Positions 1 through 5,781 of a stretch of DNA of 10,494 nucleotides are shown piece by piece. The stretch is from Bryobacteraceae bacterium (GTDB lineage: Bacteria > Acidobacteriota > Terriglobia > Bryobacterales > Bryobacteraceae): contig JANXXV010000334.1 of NCBI GenBank assembly GCA_025350445.1, forward strand, positions 1-10,494. Reading direction: 5' to 3'. How positions within the stretch are numbered: position 1 is the stretch's first letter; the number at the start of each line of letters is the position of its first letter. The notes beneath the pieces are model-generated. The model was not told where the DNA came from. It did no database searches and saw only the letters and a list, made by a program, of their open reading frames with translations. The translations under genes and the position numbers were made by a program.

Positions 1-139
1 CATACACGTGATAGCCGCGGCCAACCACTTCACCCTCGCGCACTACAACCGCGCCCACCGCCGGATTCGGACTGGTCTGCCCGAGTGCTCGCGCGGCCAG
101 TTCCAACGCTTCCGCCATGAAGTTGGTAACTACTTCCAT
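1..139 (-). CDS. ribD: Riboflavin biosynthesis deaminase/reductase RibD, N-terminal part (runs off left edge)
   Basis: The minus strand from the ATG at 139 reads 46 codons to the window edge without a stop. Residues 8-20 read MAEALELAARALG, followed by TSPNPAVGAVVVREGE and VVGRGYH. This matches the start of RibD-type cytidine-deaminase-fold proteins, where an 'MxxALxLAxxGxGxTSPNPxVGAVIV' stretch precedes the zinc site. RibD deaminates and then reduces the pyrimidine intermediate of riboflavin synthesis in the cytoplasm. The catalytic HAE and PCxxxG zinc motifs lie outside the window, so a deaminase-only protein cannot be excluded. The ATG at 139 has GGAG about 11 nt upstream; a second in-frame ATG at 118 has no ribosome site, so 139 is preferred. 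It lies 106 bp downstream of ftsY on the same strand and may be co-transcribed with it. Confidence 0.8.
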   Translation of the reverse strand, partial: MEVVTNFMAEALELAARALGQTSPNPAVGAVVVREGEVVGRGYHVY

Positions 140-170
140 AAGTCCACGGACTCCACTCCCCGACGGTGAT

Positions 171-193
171 GGCTCAGACGGCGCTGCTGAGCC
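171..193 (-). other. Intercistronic hairpin between ftsY and ribD
   Basis: GGCTCAG (171-177) and CTGAGCC (187-193) form a perfect 7-bp inverted repeat around a 9-nt loop, within the 106-bp gap between the ftsY stop and the ribD start. In the ftsY-to-ribD transcript direction no T-run follows the stem, so it does not look like a strong intrinsic terminator. It could stabilise an mRNA end or partly reduce read-through into ribD. A 7-bp GC-rich repeat can arise by chance in DNA of this composition. No small gene was recognised in the gap. Confidence 0.3.
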
Positions 194-245
194 GCGCGCG
201 CCAGCAAGCGGTCCGGCCCGCGACGATAAGAGCAGCTAATATTGG

Positions 246-1196
246 TCATTTAGAAAACAGGGAATCGATAAACGTTTCCGGGTTGAAAGGCAGCAGATCG
301 CCTACCTGTTCACCCACGCCGACGTAACGGATGGGAAGCCCCAGCTCGCGCGAGATGGCGACGATCACGCCGCCCTTCGCGGTGCCATCCAGCTTCGTGA
401 GAACGATTCCTGTCACGCCGCTGCTTTCGGTAAACTTGCGCGCCTGCTCCAGACCGTTCTGTCCGGTGGTTCCGTCCAGCACCAGCAACACTTCATGCGG
501 CGCTGAAGGGATCACCTTCTGGGTGGTGCGGCGCATCTTTTCCAGCTCCGCCATCAGATTGTCTTTCGTGTGCAAGCGGCCCGCCGTATCCACAATCACG
601 TAATCCACTTTCCGCGCCTTGGCGGCATGTAGCGCGTCGAACAACACGGCGCTTGGGTCCGCTCCGGTCTTCTGACGGATTACGTCGGTATTGGTGCGCG
701 CGCCCCACACCTCTAATTGCTCAATCGCGGCGGCGCGAAATGTATCAGCGGCGCACAGCAGCACGGTGCGGCCTTCATCCTTGAAACGCTGCGCCAGCTT
801 GCCTATGGTGGTGGTTTTTCCCGCGCCGTTCACGCCCACTACCATCACCACGGCGGGCGGAGAGGCCACGCGCTGCATCGGGCGATCGTTCGCTTGCAGT
901 ACTTCCAGCAAATGCTCGCGGATCAGTCCCTTCAACTCCTGCGCGTTGCCCAGCTGTTTCCGGTCCACTCGAAGCCGGATCTGGTCCAAAATTTCCGCCG
1001 TAGTTTTTACGCCGATGTCGGCGGTGATCAGCGCGTACTCCAACTCATCCAGAACATCGGCATCAATTTCTTTCTTGCCCGAAAGGGCGTCTTCAAGCTT
1101 ATCCGCTAGCCCTGTCCGGGTCTTCTCGATACCGGCCTTCAGGCGGTCCAGCAAACTCGGTTCCTGAGGAACCGAGCCGAATAACGTTTGAATCAT
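246..1196 (-). CDS. ftsY: Signal recognition particle receptor FtsY
   Basis: This encodes a 316-residue SRP-family GTPase. It docks ribosome-SRP complexes at the inner membrane and hands nascent membrane proteins to the Sec translocon. The order is an N-domain four-helix region (about 15-100) followed by the G domain: P-loop GVNGAGKTT (121-129), DTFRAAAIEQL (151-161), DTAGR (203-207), TKLDG for guanine recognition (267-271), and the closing VGVGEQVGDL (292-301). All key GTPase motifs are intact. The protein is short because it lacks the long acidic A domain of E. coli FtsY (about 500 residues); membrane targeting would rest on the N-terminal helix, as in other short FtsY proteins. The ATG at 1196 has no clear Shine-Dalgarno. 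A TACAAT box 12 nt upstream suggests a leaderless or very short-leader mRNA. It is divergent from the kinase gene and upstream of ribD. Confidence 0.97.
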   Translation of the reverse strand: MIQTLFGSVPQEPSLLDRLKAGIEKTRTGLADKLEDALSGKKEIDADVLDELEYALITADIGVKTTAEILDQIRLRVDRKQLGNAQELKGLIREHLLEVLQANDRPMQRVASPPAVVMVVGVNGAGKTTTIGKLAQRFKDEGRTVLLCAADTFRAAAIEQLEVWGARTNTDVIRQKTGADPSAVLFDALHAAKARKVDYVIVDTAGRLHTKDNLMAELEKMRRTTQKVIPSAPHEVLLVLDGTTGQNGLEQARKFTESSGVTGIVLTKLDGTAKGGVIVAISRELGLPIRYVGVGEQVGDLLPFNPETFIDSLFSK

Positions 1197-1208
1197 GTGG
1201 ATGCACCG

Positions 1209-1214
1209 ATTGTA
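1209..1214 (-). promoter_or_regulatory. Candidate -10 box for ftsY
   Basis: On the minus strand the sequence reads TACAAT, matching five of six bases of the sigma-70 -10 consensus. It ends 12 nt before the ftsY ATG at 1196, which would place transcription start within a few bases of the start codon. No good -35 match lies 16-18 bp upstream (the best is TTAGAC), so the assignment rests on the -10 and its position. Confidence 0.45.
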
Positions 1215-1241
1215 CCAGCGCAGAGGAGAGGTCTAACTCGC

Positions 1242-1247
1242 TACAAT
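1242..1247 (+). promoter_or_regulatory. Candidate -10 box for the PEGA kinase
   Basis: TACAAT lies 10 nt upstream of the ATG at 1258, with no recognisable -35. Transcription would start at or next to the ATG, giving a leaderless message. This agrees with the lack of a correctly spaced ribosome site: the only purine-rich stretch, GGAGAGG near 1225-1231, is too far away. An in-frame TAA at 1234-1236 rules out any longer reading frame with a standard start. Confidence 0.5.
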
Positions 1248-1257
1248 AGCAATTCGG

Positions 1258-2937
1258 ATGCAACAAATTGGTCGATACCAGGTTCTTGGCGAACTCGGAC
1301 GCGGGGCGATGGGTGTTGTTTACCGCGCCCTGGATCCGGCTATCGGCCGCACTGTCGCGATCAAGACGATCCGTCTGACGGAATTTGTCGACCCCAAAGA
1401 ACGCGCGCGGCTGCGCGACCGGCTGATGCGCGAGGCGCAGTCGGCGGGCATACTTTCACACCCGAACATCGTCACCATCTACGACGTGTCGGAGGAGCAT
1501 GACGTCGCCTATATCGCGATGGAGTTTGTAGACGGTCCTACGCTGGAAAATCTGCTGCACACGTCTCCGCCGGACCAGAAGCTCATCGTCGGCATTGTGC
1601 AACAAACCGCCACCGCGCTCGATTACGCCCATAAACGGGGCATCGTGCATCGTGACATCAAGCCCGCCAACATCATGATCCACGAGGGCACCATCGCTAA
1701 GATTGCCGACTTTGGAGTGGCCAAGATCCAGTCGCACCAGATGACGCAATCGGGCACCATTCTTGGGACGCCGAACTACATGTCGCCGGAGCAGATTCAA
1801 GGACAACCCGTGGATGGCACGGCCGATCAGTTTTCGCTCGCGGTGATTGCCTACGAATTGGTCACGGGGGAGAAGCCATTCACCGCGGAGTCAATGACGG
1901 CCTTGTTATTCAAGATCGTCAAGGAAGATCCCATTCCGCCGAAGCAAATCAATCCCAGCCTCGGCTGGCCGGTGGATGTGGTGCTGAAGCGCGCCTTGTC
2001 GAAGAATCCGGCGGAGCGGTACTCTACTTGCTCCGATTTCGCCCAGGCCTTTACGAACGCTTGCAATTCCAGCAAGGGCTGGAAGCCTCTGCCGCCCGGT
2101 GGACGCCACGACTTGCCGACCATGTGGGACAAGCCGGGGTCTGCCGCCACGAATGCTCCGGAGCAGCCGGCTCCAAGTTCTCGCGGCCAGGAAGTAGTTT
2201 CGAGTGCCGCTGCCGATCCGAAGCTTCTGCGGATTCTGCGGACCGTAGCGGTGGTTGTGCTGGCGGCCGGATTTGTTTCGCTGGCAATGGTGGGAGCGTT
2301 CAACTACTTCAACAGCCGCTTCAACGATGCGCCTGCCGCGAAGCCGGAACCAGCGACGCCGGTGGTCGTCACGCAGAAGCCGAGTCCCACCCGATCGGCG
2401 GTATTGCCCGACGCAAAACCAGCCGAGCCGGCGCCCCCGCCCGCAACGGCCATTCCGGTCGTCGTGGATCGCACGCCGGTGGATCGTACGCCCGTGGATC
2501 GTACGCCGGCAGAATATCCGGCCCGCCTGGTCTCGATTCCACCGGGTGCGATTCTTACCATCGATTCGAACCCCGAGCTCACTTGCAAGACGCCTTGCGA
2601 TATCAATATCGCTCCCGGCCGGCACACGCTTGCCAGCAGCCTGAACGGCTTTCGCGCCGCGTTGCGAATCTTCGAGCTTCCCAAGGAATCCCTAGTCACC
2701 ATGCATCTGGAAGCCACTGTTGGCACCGTGATGATCCGTTCAGACCCGCCGGGTGGCGCGATACTGGTGGACGGCCAGATACGCAATGAGAAAACGCCAG
2801 CCTTGATCACATTGCCGACGGGCTCGCACAAAATAGAAGTGGCCCGGGAAGGATTCCGCAATTTCGTAGAAGTTCTAGATATTAAAGACGCGGTGATCAC
2901 CAATATTGAAGTGAATTGGAGTTCGAAGACACAATGA
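1258..2937 (+). CDS. Transmembrane Ser/Thr protein kinase with two PEGA domains
   Basis: This 559-residue protein has a Hanks-type kinase domain at about 7-265: glycine loop GELGRGAMGVVY (11-22), VAIK with Lys36, helix-C Glu59, catalytic HRDIKPAN (131-138), DFG (151-153), and activation segment GTPNYMSPEQ (170-179). All catalytic residues are present. A proline-rich juxtamembrane region follows, then one hydrophobic segment (about 328-347), a Pro/Ala-rich linker with three VDRTP repeats (403-417), and two PEGA-type beta domains (about 421-484 and 487-556; SDPPGGAILVDG at 495-506). The kinase should face the cytoplasm and the PEGA domains the periplasm, where PEGA domains are thought to bind surface structures or ligands. 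Such kinases are abundant in Acidobacteria; the substrate here is unknown. The gene ends in an ATGA overlap with the molybdenum enzyme gene, suggesting a shared transcript and coupled translation. Confidence 0.93.
   Translation: MQQIGRYQVLGELGRGAMGVVYRALDPAIGRTVAIKTIRLTEFVDPKERARLRDRLMREAQSAGILSHPNIVTIYDVSEEHDVAYIAMEFVDGPTLENLLHTSPPDQKLIVGIVQQTATALDYAHKRGIVHRDIKPANIMIHEGTIAKIADFGVAKIQSHQMTQSGTILGTPNYMSPEQIQGQPVDGTADQFSLAVIAYELVTGEKPFTAESMTALLFKIVKEDPIPPKQINPSLGWPVDVVLKRALSKNPAERYSTCSDFAQAFTNACNSSKGWKPLPPGGRHDLPTMWDKPGSAATNAPEQPAPSSRGQEVVSSAAADPKLLRILRTVAVVVLAAGFVSLAMVGAFNYFNSRFNDAPAAKPEPATPVVVTQKPSPTRSAVLPDAKPAEPAPPPATAIPVVVDRTPVDRTPVDRTPAEYPARLVSIPPGAILTIDSNPELTCKTPCDINIAPGRHTLASSLNGFRAALRIFELPKESLVTMHLEATVGTVMIRSDPPGGAILVDGQIRNEKTPALITLPTGSHKIEVAREGFRNFVEVLDIKDAVITNIEVNWSSKTQ
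2464..2508 (+). repeat. Three tandem 15-bp repeats coding VDRTP
   Basis: Three consecutive 15-bp units (2464-2478, 2479-2493, 2494-2508) with the pattern GTGGATCGYACGCCS lie in frame and encode VDRTPVDRTPVDRTP. They differ at only two positions, which suggests recent expansion by slippage or unequal exchange. They lie in the flexible linker between the membrane segment and the first PEGA domain, so copy number would change linker length by five residues per unit. Confidence 0.9.
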
Positions 2938-4328
2938 TGAATTCGCGGAGAAAGTTTTTCCAGACACTCGCCGGCGCGGCGCTATTATCGGCGTCGCGGA
3001 CGATGACAGCGGCGGAACACCTCAAGCGGAACATGATTGTGCGGTCGGCCAGACCGGAAGATCTTGAAATGCCGTTGGACGGTTTCAGCGACTGGATCAC
3101 GCCAATCGAGCGATTTTACGTCCGCAGCCATCACTACACTCCCACGGTTTCGCTGGAGGAGTGGAAGCTGACCATCGGCGGTGAAGTGGATAAACCGCTC
3201 ACGCTGAACATGGCCGATCTGAAGAAACTACCGCGCGTGGAACTGGTGGCCGTGATGGAATGCGCGGGCAATGGGCGCAGCCTTTACGAGCCTCCGGTGC
3301 CCGGCGTGCAATGGGTTTACGGCAGTGTAGGGAATGGCCGCTGGGCTGGTGTGCGGCTGGCCGATGTACTGGCGAAGGCCGGTGTGAAGCCCTCTGCCCA
3401 GCATCTGTTAATGGACGGCGCCGATGTTCCCGTCGGCACCATGCCGGAATTTCAGCGCACGATTCCGGTGAAGAAAGCGCTGCACCGCGATACCATTCTG
3501 GCTTACGAAATGAACGGCGAAGCGCTGCCGGTCCCGCACGGCTTTCCGTTGCGGGTGATTGTCCCCGGTTGGGCTGGCGATAGCTGGGTGAAGTGGCTTA
3601 CCGATATCAAATTGCTGGACAAAGAATTCGATGGATTCTGGATGAAGACCGCGTACCGCCATCCCGGCCACCCGGTAGTGCCCGGCGTTGCGGTAGATCC
3701 GGCGAAGATGCATTCGGTGGAGAGCATCAATCTGAAGTCGGTGATTGCCGGTCCGTTGGACAAATCGCAGGTGACGCCCGGATCGCCGGTGCGCATTCAC
3801 GGAGTCGCCTGGTCCAATGAAACTCCGGTGGCCAGCGTGGAGGTTTCGGTGGATCGCGGCCGCAGCTGGCAGAAGGCGAAGTTGAACACTGAGCAGGCCA
3901 GGTATGGCTGGCGCCTCTTTGAACACACCTGGACTCCGCGGCAGCCCGGCTACTATGTGTTGATGGCCCGCGCCTTCGACACGGCCGGCAAGACGCAACC
4001 GATGACGCAGGAATGGAATCCTTCGGGGTACTTGTTCAACGGCGTGCAGCAAGTTGCCGTGGACGTCACCACCGATCCGGTTCAGTCTTCGCAACCGGCA
4101 ACTTCCGCGGGCACGCCAGACACTTCGGCGTTCGATGCACCGAAGGCATTTCACAGCGCCTGCCTGCCTTGCCATAACGAAGACATCATCATGCAGCAGC
4201 GCCTTACGCGCGTCCAATGGGAGCGTGAAGTGGACAAGATGGCGCGCTGGGGAGCTAAGGTGGATTCCTCGGATCGTCCGAAGATCGTGGACTACCTTCT
4301 TAAGCTATACGGGCCACGCCCGCGATAA
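2934..4328 (+). CDS. Sulfite-oxidase-family molybdenum enzyme fused to a C-terminal c-type cytochrome domain, Tat-exported
   Basis: This 464-residue protein starts with a Tat signal: SRRKFF at residues 4-9, then a hydrophobic stretch ending near residue 25. The molybdopterin domain (about 55-235) carries the Arg64-Ser-His66 pair, MECAGNGR with Mo-ligand Cys110 and Arg115, and WMKTAYR with Tyr241. A Mo-cofactor dimerisation domain follows (about 261-378), with the usual WNPSGYLFN near its end. After a Ser/Thr/Pro linker, CLPCH (410-414) is a haem-c site and Met436 is a possible axial ligand. Such enzymes oxidise sulfite or related substrates in the periplasm; the fused haem would take the electrons that a separate SorB-like cytochrome takes in SorAB systems. 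By my recalled alignment, the sulfite-binding Arg of domain II is Pro298 here, so the substrate is uncertain. The ATG at 2934 overlaps the kinase TGA; GAAG 5 nt upstream and the adjacent Tat motif support 2934 or the next ATG at 2937. Confidence 0.9.
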   Translation: MMNSRRKFFQTLAGAALLSASRTMTAAEHLKRNMIVRSARPEDLEMPLDGFSDWITPIERFYVRSHHYTPTVSLEEWKLTIGGEVDKPLTLNMADLKKLPRVELVAVMECAGNGRSLYEPPVPGVQWVYGSVGNGRWAGVRLADVLAKAGVKPSAQHLLMDGADVPVGTMPEFQRTIPVKKALHRDTILAYEMNGEALPVPHGFPLRVIVPGWAGDSWVKWLTDIKLLDKEFDGFWMKTAYRHPGHPVVPGVAVDPAKMHSVESINLKSVIAGPLDKSQVTPGSPVRIHGVAWSNETPVASVEVSVDRGRSWQKAKLNTEQARYGWRLFEHTWTPRQPGYYVLMARAFDTAGKTQPMTQEWNPSGYLFNGVQQVAVDVTTDPVQSSQPATSAGTPDTSAFDAPKAFHSACLPCHNEDIIMQQRLTRVQWEREVDKMARWGAKVDSSDRPKIVDYLLKLYGPRPR

Positions 4329-4496
4329 TTGCATCTTCGTTTAACCTTCTTGACAACCTTTTTAACGAAAGCCTCGTTTGGTTCATCAGAAGCGCAAAGG
4401 CCGCTTCCGGCGGCGCCAAGCGAAAGAGGAACTCGGCGGACTGAGCCGCCGGAAGCGAGTCGTTTTGCACGAGTTTCTTAAAAGGGAATCAAAATA
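4329..4496 (+). promoter_or_regulatory. Structured leader of the di-haem oxidoreductase gene with competing stems
   Basis: This 168-bp gap holds no gene but has several complementary segments. CGCTTCCGGCGGC (4402-4414) pairs perfectly with GCCGCCGGAAGCG (4445-4457), a 13-bp stem with a 30-nt loop. CGCTTC at 4402-4407 can instead pair with the upstream GAAGCG (4389-4394) across a 7-nt loop, so the two structures exclude each other. A smaller hairpin, AACGA/TCGTT (4364-4368/4374-4378), is flanked by AACC/GGTT. Four Ts follow the long stem after a short gap (4462-4465), which could make it a weak terminator. A Shine-Dalgarno-like AAGGGA lies 9 nt before the ATG at 4497. A perfect -35-like TTGACA is at 4350-4355, but no good -10 sits 16-18 bp beyond it; GATAAT at 4324-4329 is another possible -10. 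This may be an attenuator, cis-regulatory RNA or REP-like palindrome; no known riboswitch class was recognised. Confidence 0.4.
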
Positions 4497-5777
4497 ATGA
4501 AAATAATTGGACGAGGCCTACTCGCGTGGGCATGCGCAGTAGTGTGTTCCGTCGCCGTGCTGTCAGCAGAATCCGACCCGGGTCCGCGTAATGGACCGGC
4601 GCGCTCCGGTCTACCTTTGCAGGGAATTTCCACTTCCGAGTTGAGCTACTTCAACCAGGGTAAAGAAGTCTTTGATGAAGTCAGCAGGGTGGAGAATGGA
4701 TTAGGCCCGCGATTCAACCTCGATGGTTGCGCGGGATGCCATTCGCACCCGGCAACCGGCGGGGCCAGCCCCGCCATCAATCCGCAGATTGCGGTGGCCG
4801 GCAAGGAAGGGGCACTGAATCAGGTCCCCGCTTTCCTTCGGGAGGACGGACCGATCCGCGTGGTGCGCTTCCGCCGCAGGCCCGACGGTACGCCCGATGG
4901 CGGAGTGCATTCGCTGTTTGTCATCAGCGGCCGCGGGGACGCGCCTTCGGGTTGCAAGATAGAGCAACCTGATTTTTCCAGAGCGGAGAATCTCTCCTTC
5001 CGTATTCCGACGCCTGTGTTCGGGCTCGGCTTGATTGAAGCGATTCCGGACTCCACCATCCGTACGAACCTGGACTCCAATCGACAACAGAAGCGGCTGA
5101 TGGGGATCACGGGCCGCGTTAATACGAACGCCAACGACGGTACAGTGACGCGCTACGGCTGGAAGGCGCAGAACAAATCACTGGCAATTTTCTCGGGCGA
5201 AGCCTACAACGTGGAAGTTGGCGTGACCAATGAAATGTTCCCGCAAGAACGGGAGGAAAGCCCGGGCTGCCTGACGAAGGCCTCACCGGAAGATCACATG
5301 AACGTGGAGAATGGCACGCCTTCCGATACCCAACTATTCACGCTCTTCATGCGCTATCTGGCGGCACCGGAAGCATCGGCTGCCAGCGGGACGGTGGACC
5401 GCGGCCGCGCTGTGTTCGCTTCGACCGGTTGCGCATTCTGTCATACGCCAACTCTTCGCAGCGGCCTGTCGGGAACAGCCGCACTCAACGATCGGGACGT
5501 GCCTTTGTACTCGGACCTGGCGCTGCACCGCATGGGACAGGCTATGGACGATGGAATCGCGCAAGGGCAGGCACAAGGGCAGGATTGGCGTACCGCCCCG
5601 TTATGGGGTCTTGGGGACCGCCTCTTCCTGTTGCACGACGGACGTACGAAGGATTTGGCGGAGGCAATCCGATTGCATGACAGCCCCGGATCGGAGGCGC
5701 GCGAGGTAGTGGCGAACTACTCCGCGCTGCCTAACGATCAGAAGCAGGACCTGTTGAATTTCCTGCGGTCGCTTTAG
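4497..5777 (+). CDS. Secreted di-haem c-type cytochrome oxidoreductase, DHOR (DUF1111) family
   Basis: This 426-residue protein has a Sec signal peptide with cleavage likely after residue 24 (VLSA/ES). Two haem-c sites are visible: CAGCH (78-82) in the N-terminal half and CAFCH (312-316) in the C-terminal half. Around them are family features: NQGKEVFDEVS near 53-63, FGLGLIEAIPD (175-185), and the C-terminal stretch RTAPLWGLG, HDGR and AIRLHDSPGSEA (365-401). The DHOR family resembles di-haem peroxidases of the MauG/CcpA type and is often annotated as a putative thiol oxidoreductase, but its substrate is largely undefined. It should act in the periplasm. It follows the Mo/haem-c enzyme on the same strand by 168 bp, so the two may share electron flow. 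The start is fixed by AAGGGA 9 nt upstream and by the signal peptide immediately after the ATG. The stop lies 4 bp from the convergent receptor gene. Confidence 0.88.
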   Translation: MKIIGRGLLAWACAVVCSVAVLSAESDPGPRNGPARSGLPLQGISTSELSYFNQGKEVFDEVSRVENGLGPRFNLDGCAGCHSHPATGGASPAINPQIAVAGKEGALNQVPAFLREDGPIRVVRFRRRPDGTPDGGVHSLFVISGRGDAPSGCKIEQPDFSRAENLSFRIPTPVFGLGLIEAIPDSTIRTNLDSNRQQKRLMGITGRVNTNANDGTVTRYGWKAQNKSLAIFSGEAYNVEVGVTNEMFPQEREESPGCLTKASPEDHMNVENGTPSDTQLFTLFMRYLAAPEASAASGTVDRGRAVFASTGCAFCHTPTLRSGLSGTAALNDRDVPLYSDLALHRMGQAMDDGIAQGQAQGQDWRTAPLWGLGDRLFLLHDGRTKDLAEAIRLHDSPGSEAREVVANYSALPNDQKQDLLNFLRSL

Positions 5778-5781
5778 CTCA

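Noticed and set aside
691..1167. Long plus-strand open frame opposite ftsY
   Set aside because: It is antisense to a fully conserved GTPase, its translation is Ser/Thr/Arg-rich with no recognisable motif, and it arises from GC-rich codon bias.
1906..2625. Long minus-strand open frame opposite the kinase
   Set aside because: The translation is Arg-rich and low-complexity with no domain, as expected of an antisense shadow frame.
2916..2933. TTG start for the molybdenum enzyme, adding six residues
   Set aside because: It would put extra acidic residues before the Tat motif and overlap the kinase by 22 bp; the ATG at 2934 has a better-placed GAAG and an ATGA coupling site.
4350..4378. Promoter from TTGACA at 4350-4355 for the di-haem gene
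   Set aside because: The -35 is perfect, but bases 16-18 bp downstream (around CTCGTT) match the -10 consensus at two positions or fewer.
4389..4457. Cyclic di-GMP (GEMM-type) riboswitch suggested by GCGCAAAGGCC
   Set aside because: Only a short resemblance to the ACGCAAAGCC segment is present; the GNRA-capped helix, its receptor and the rest of the conserved core were not found.
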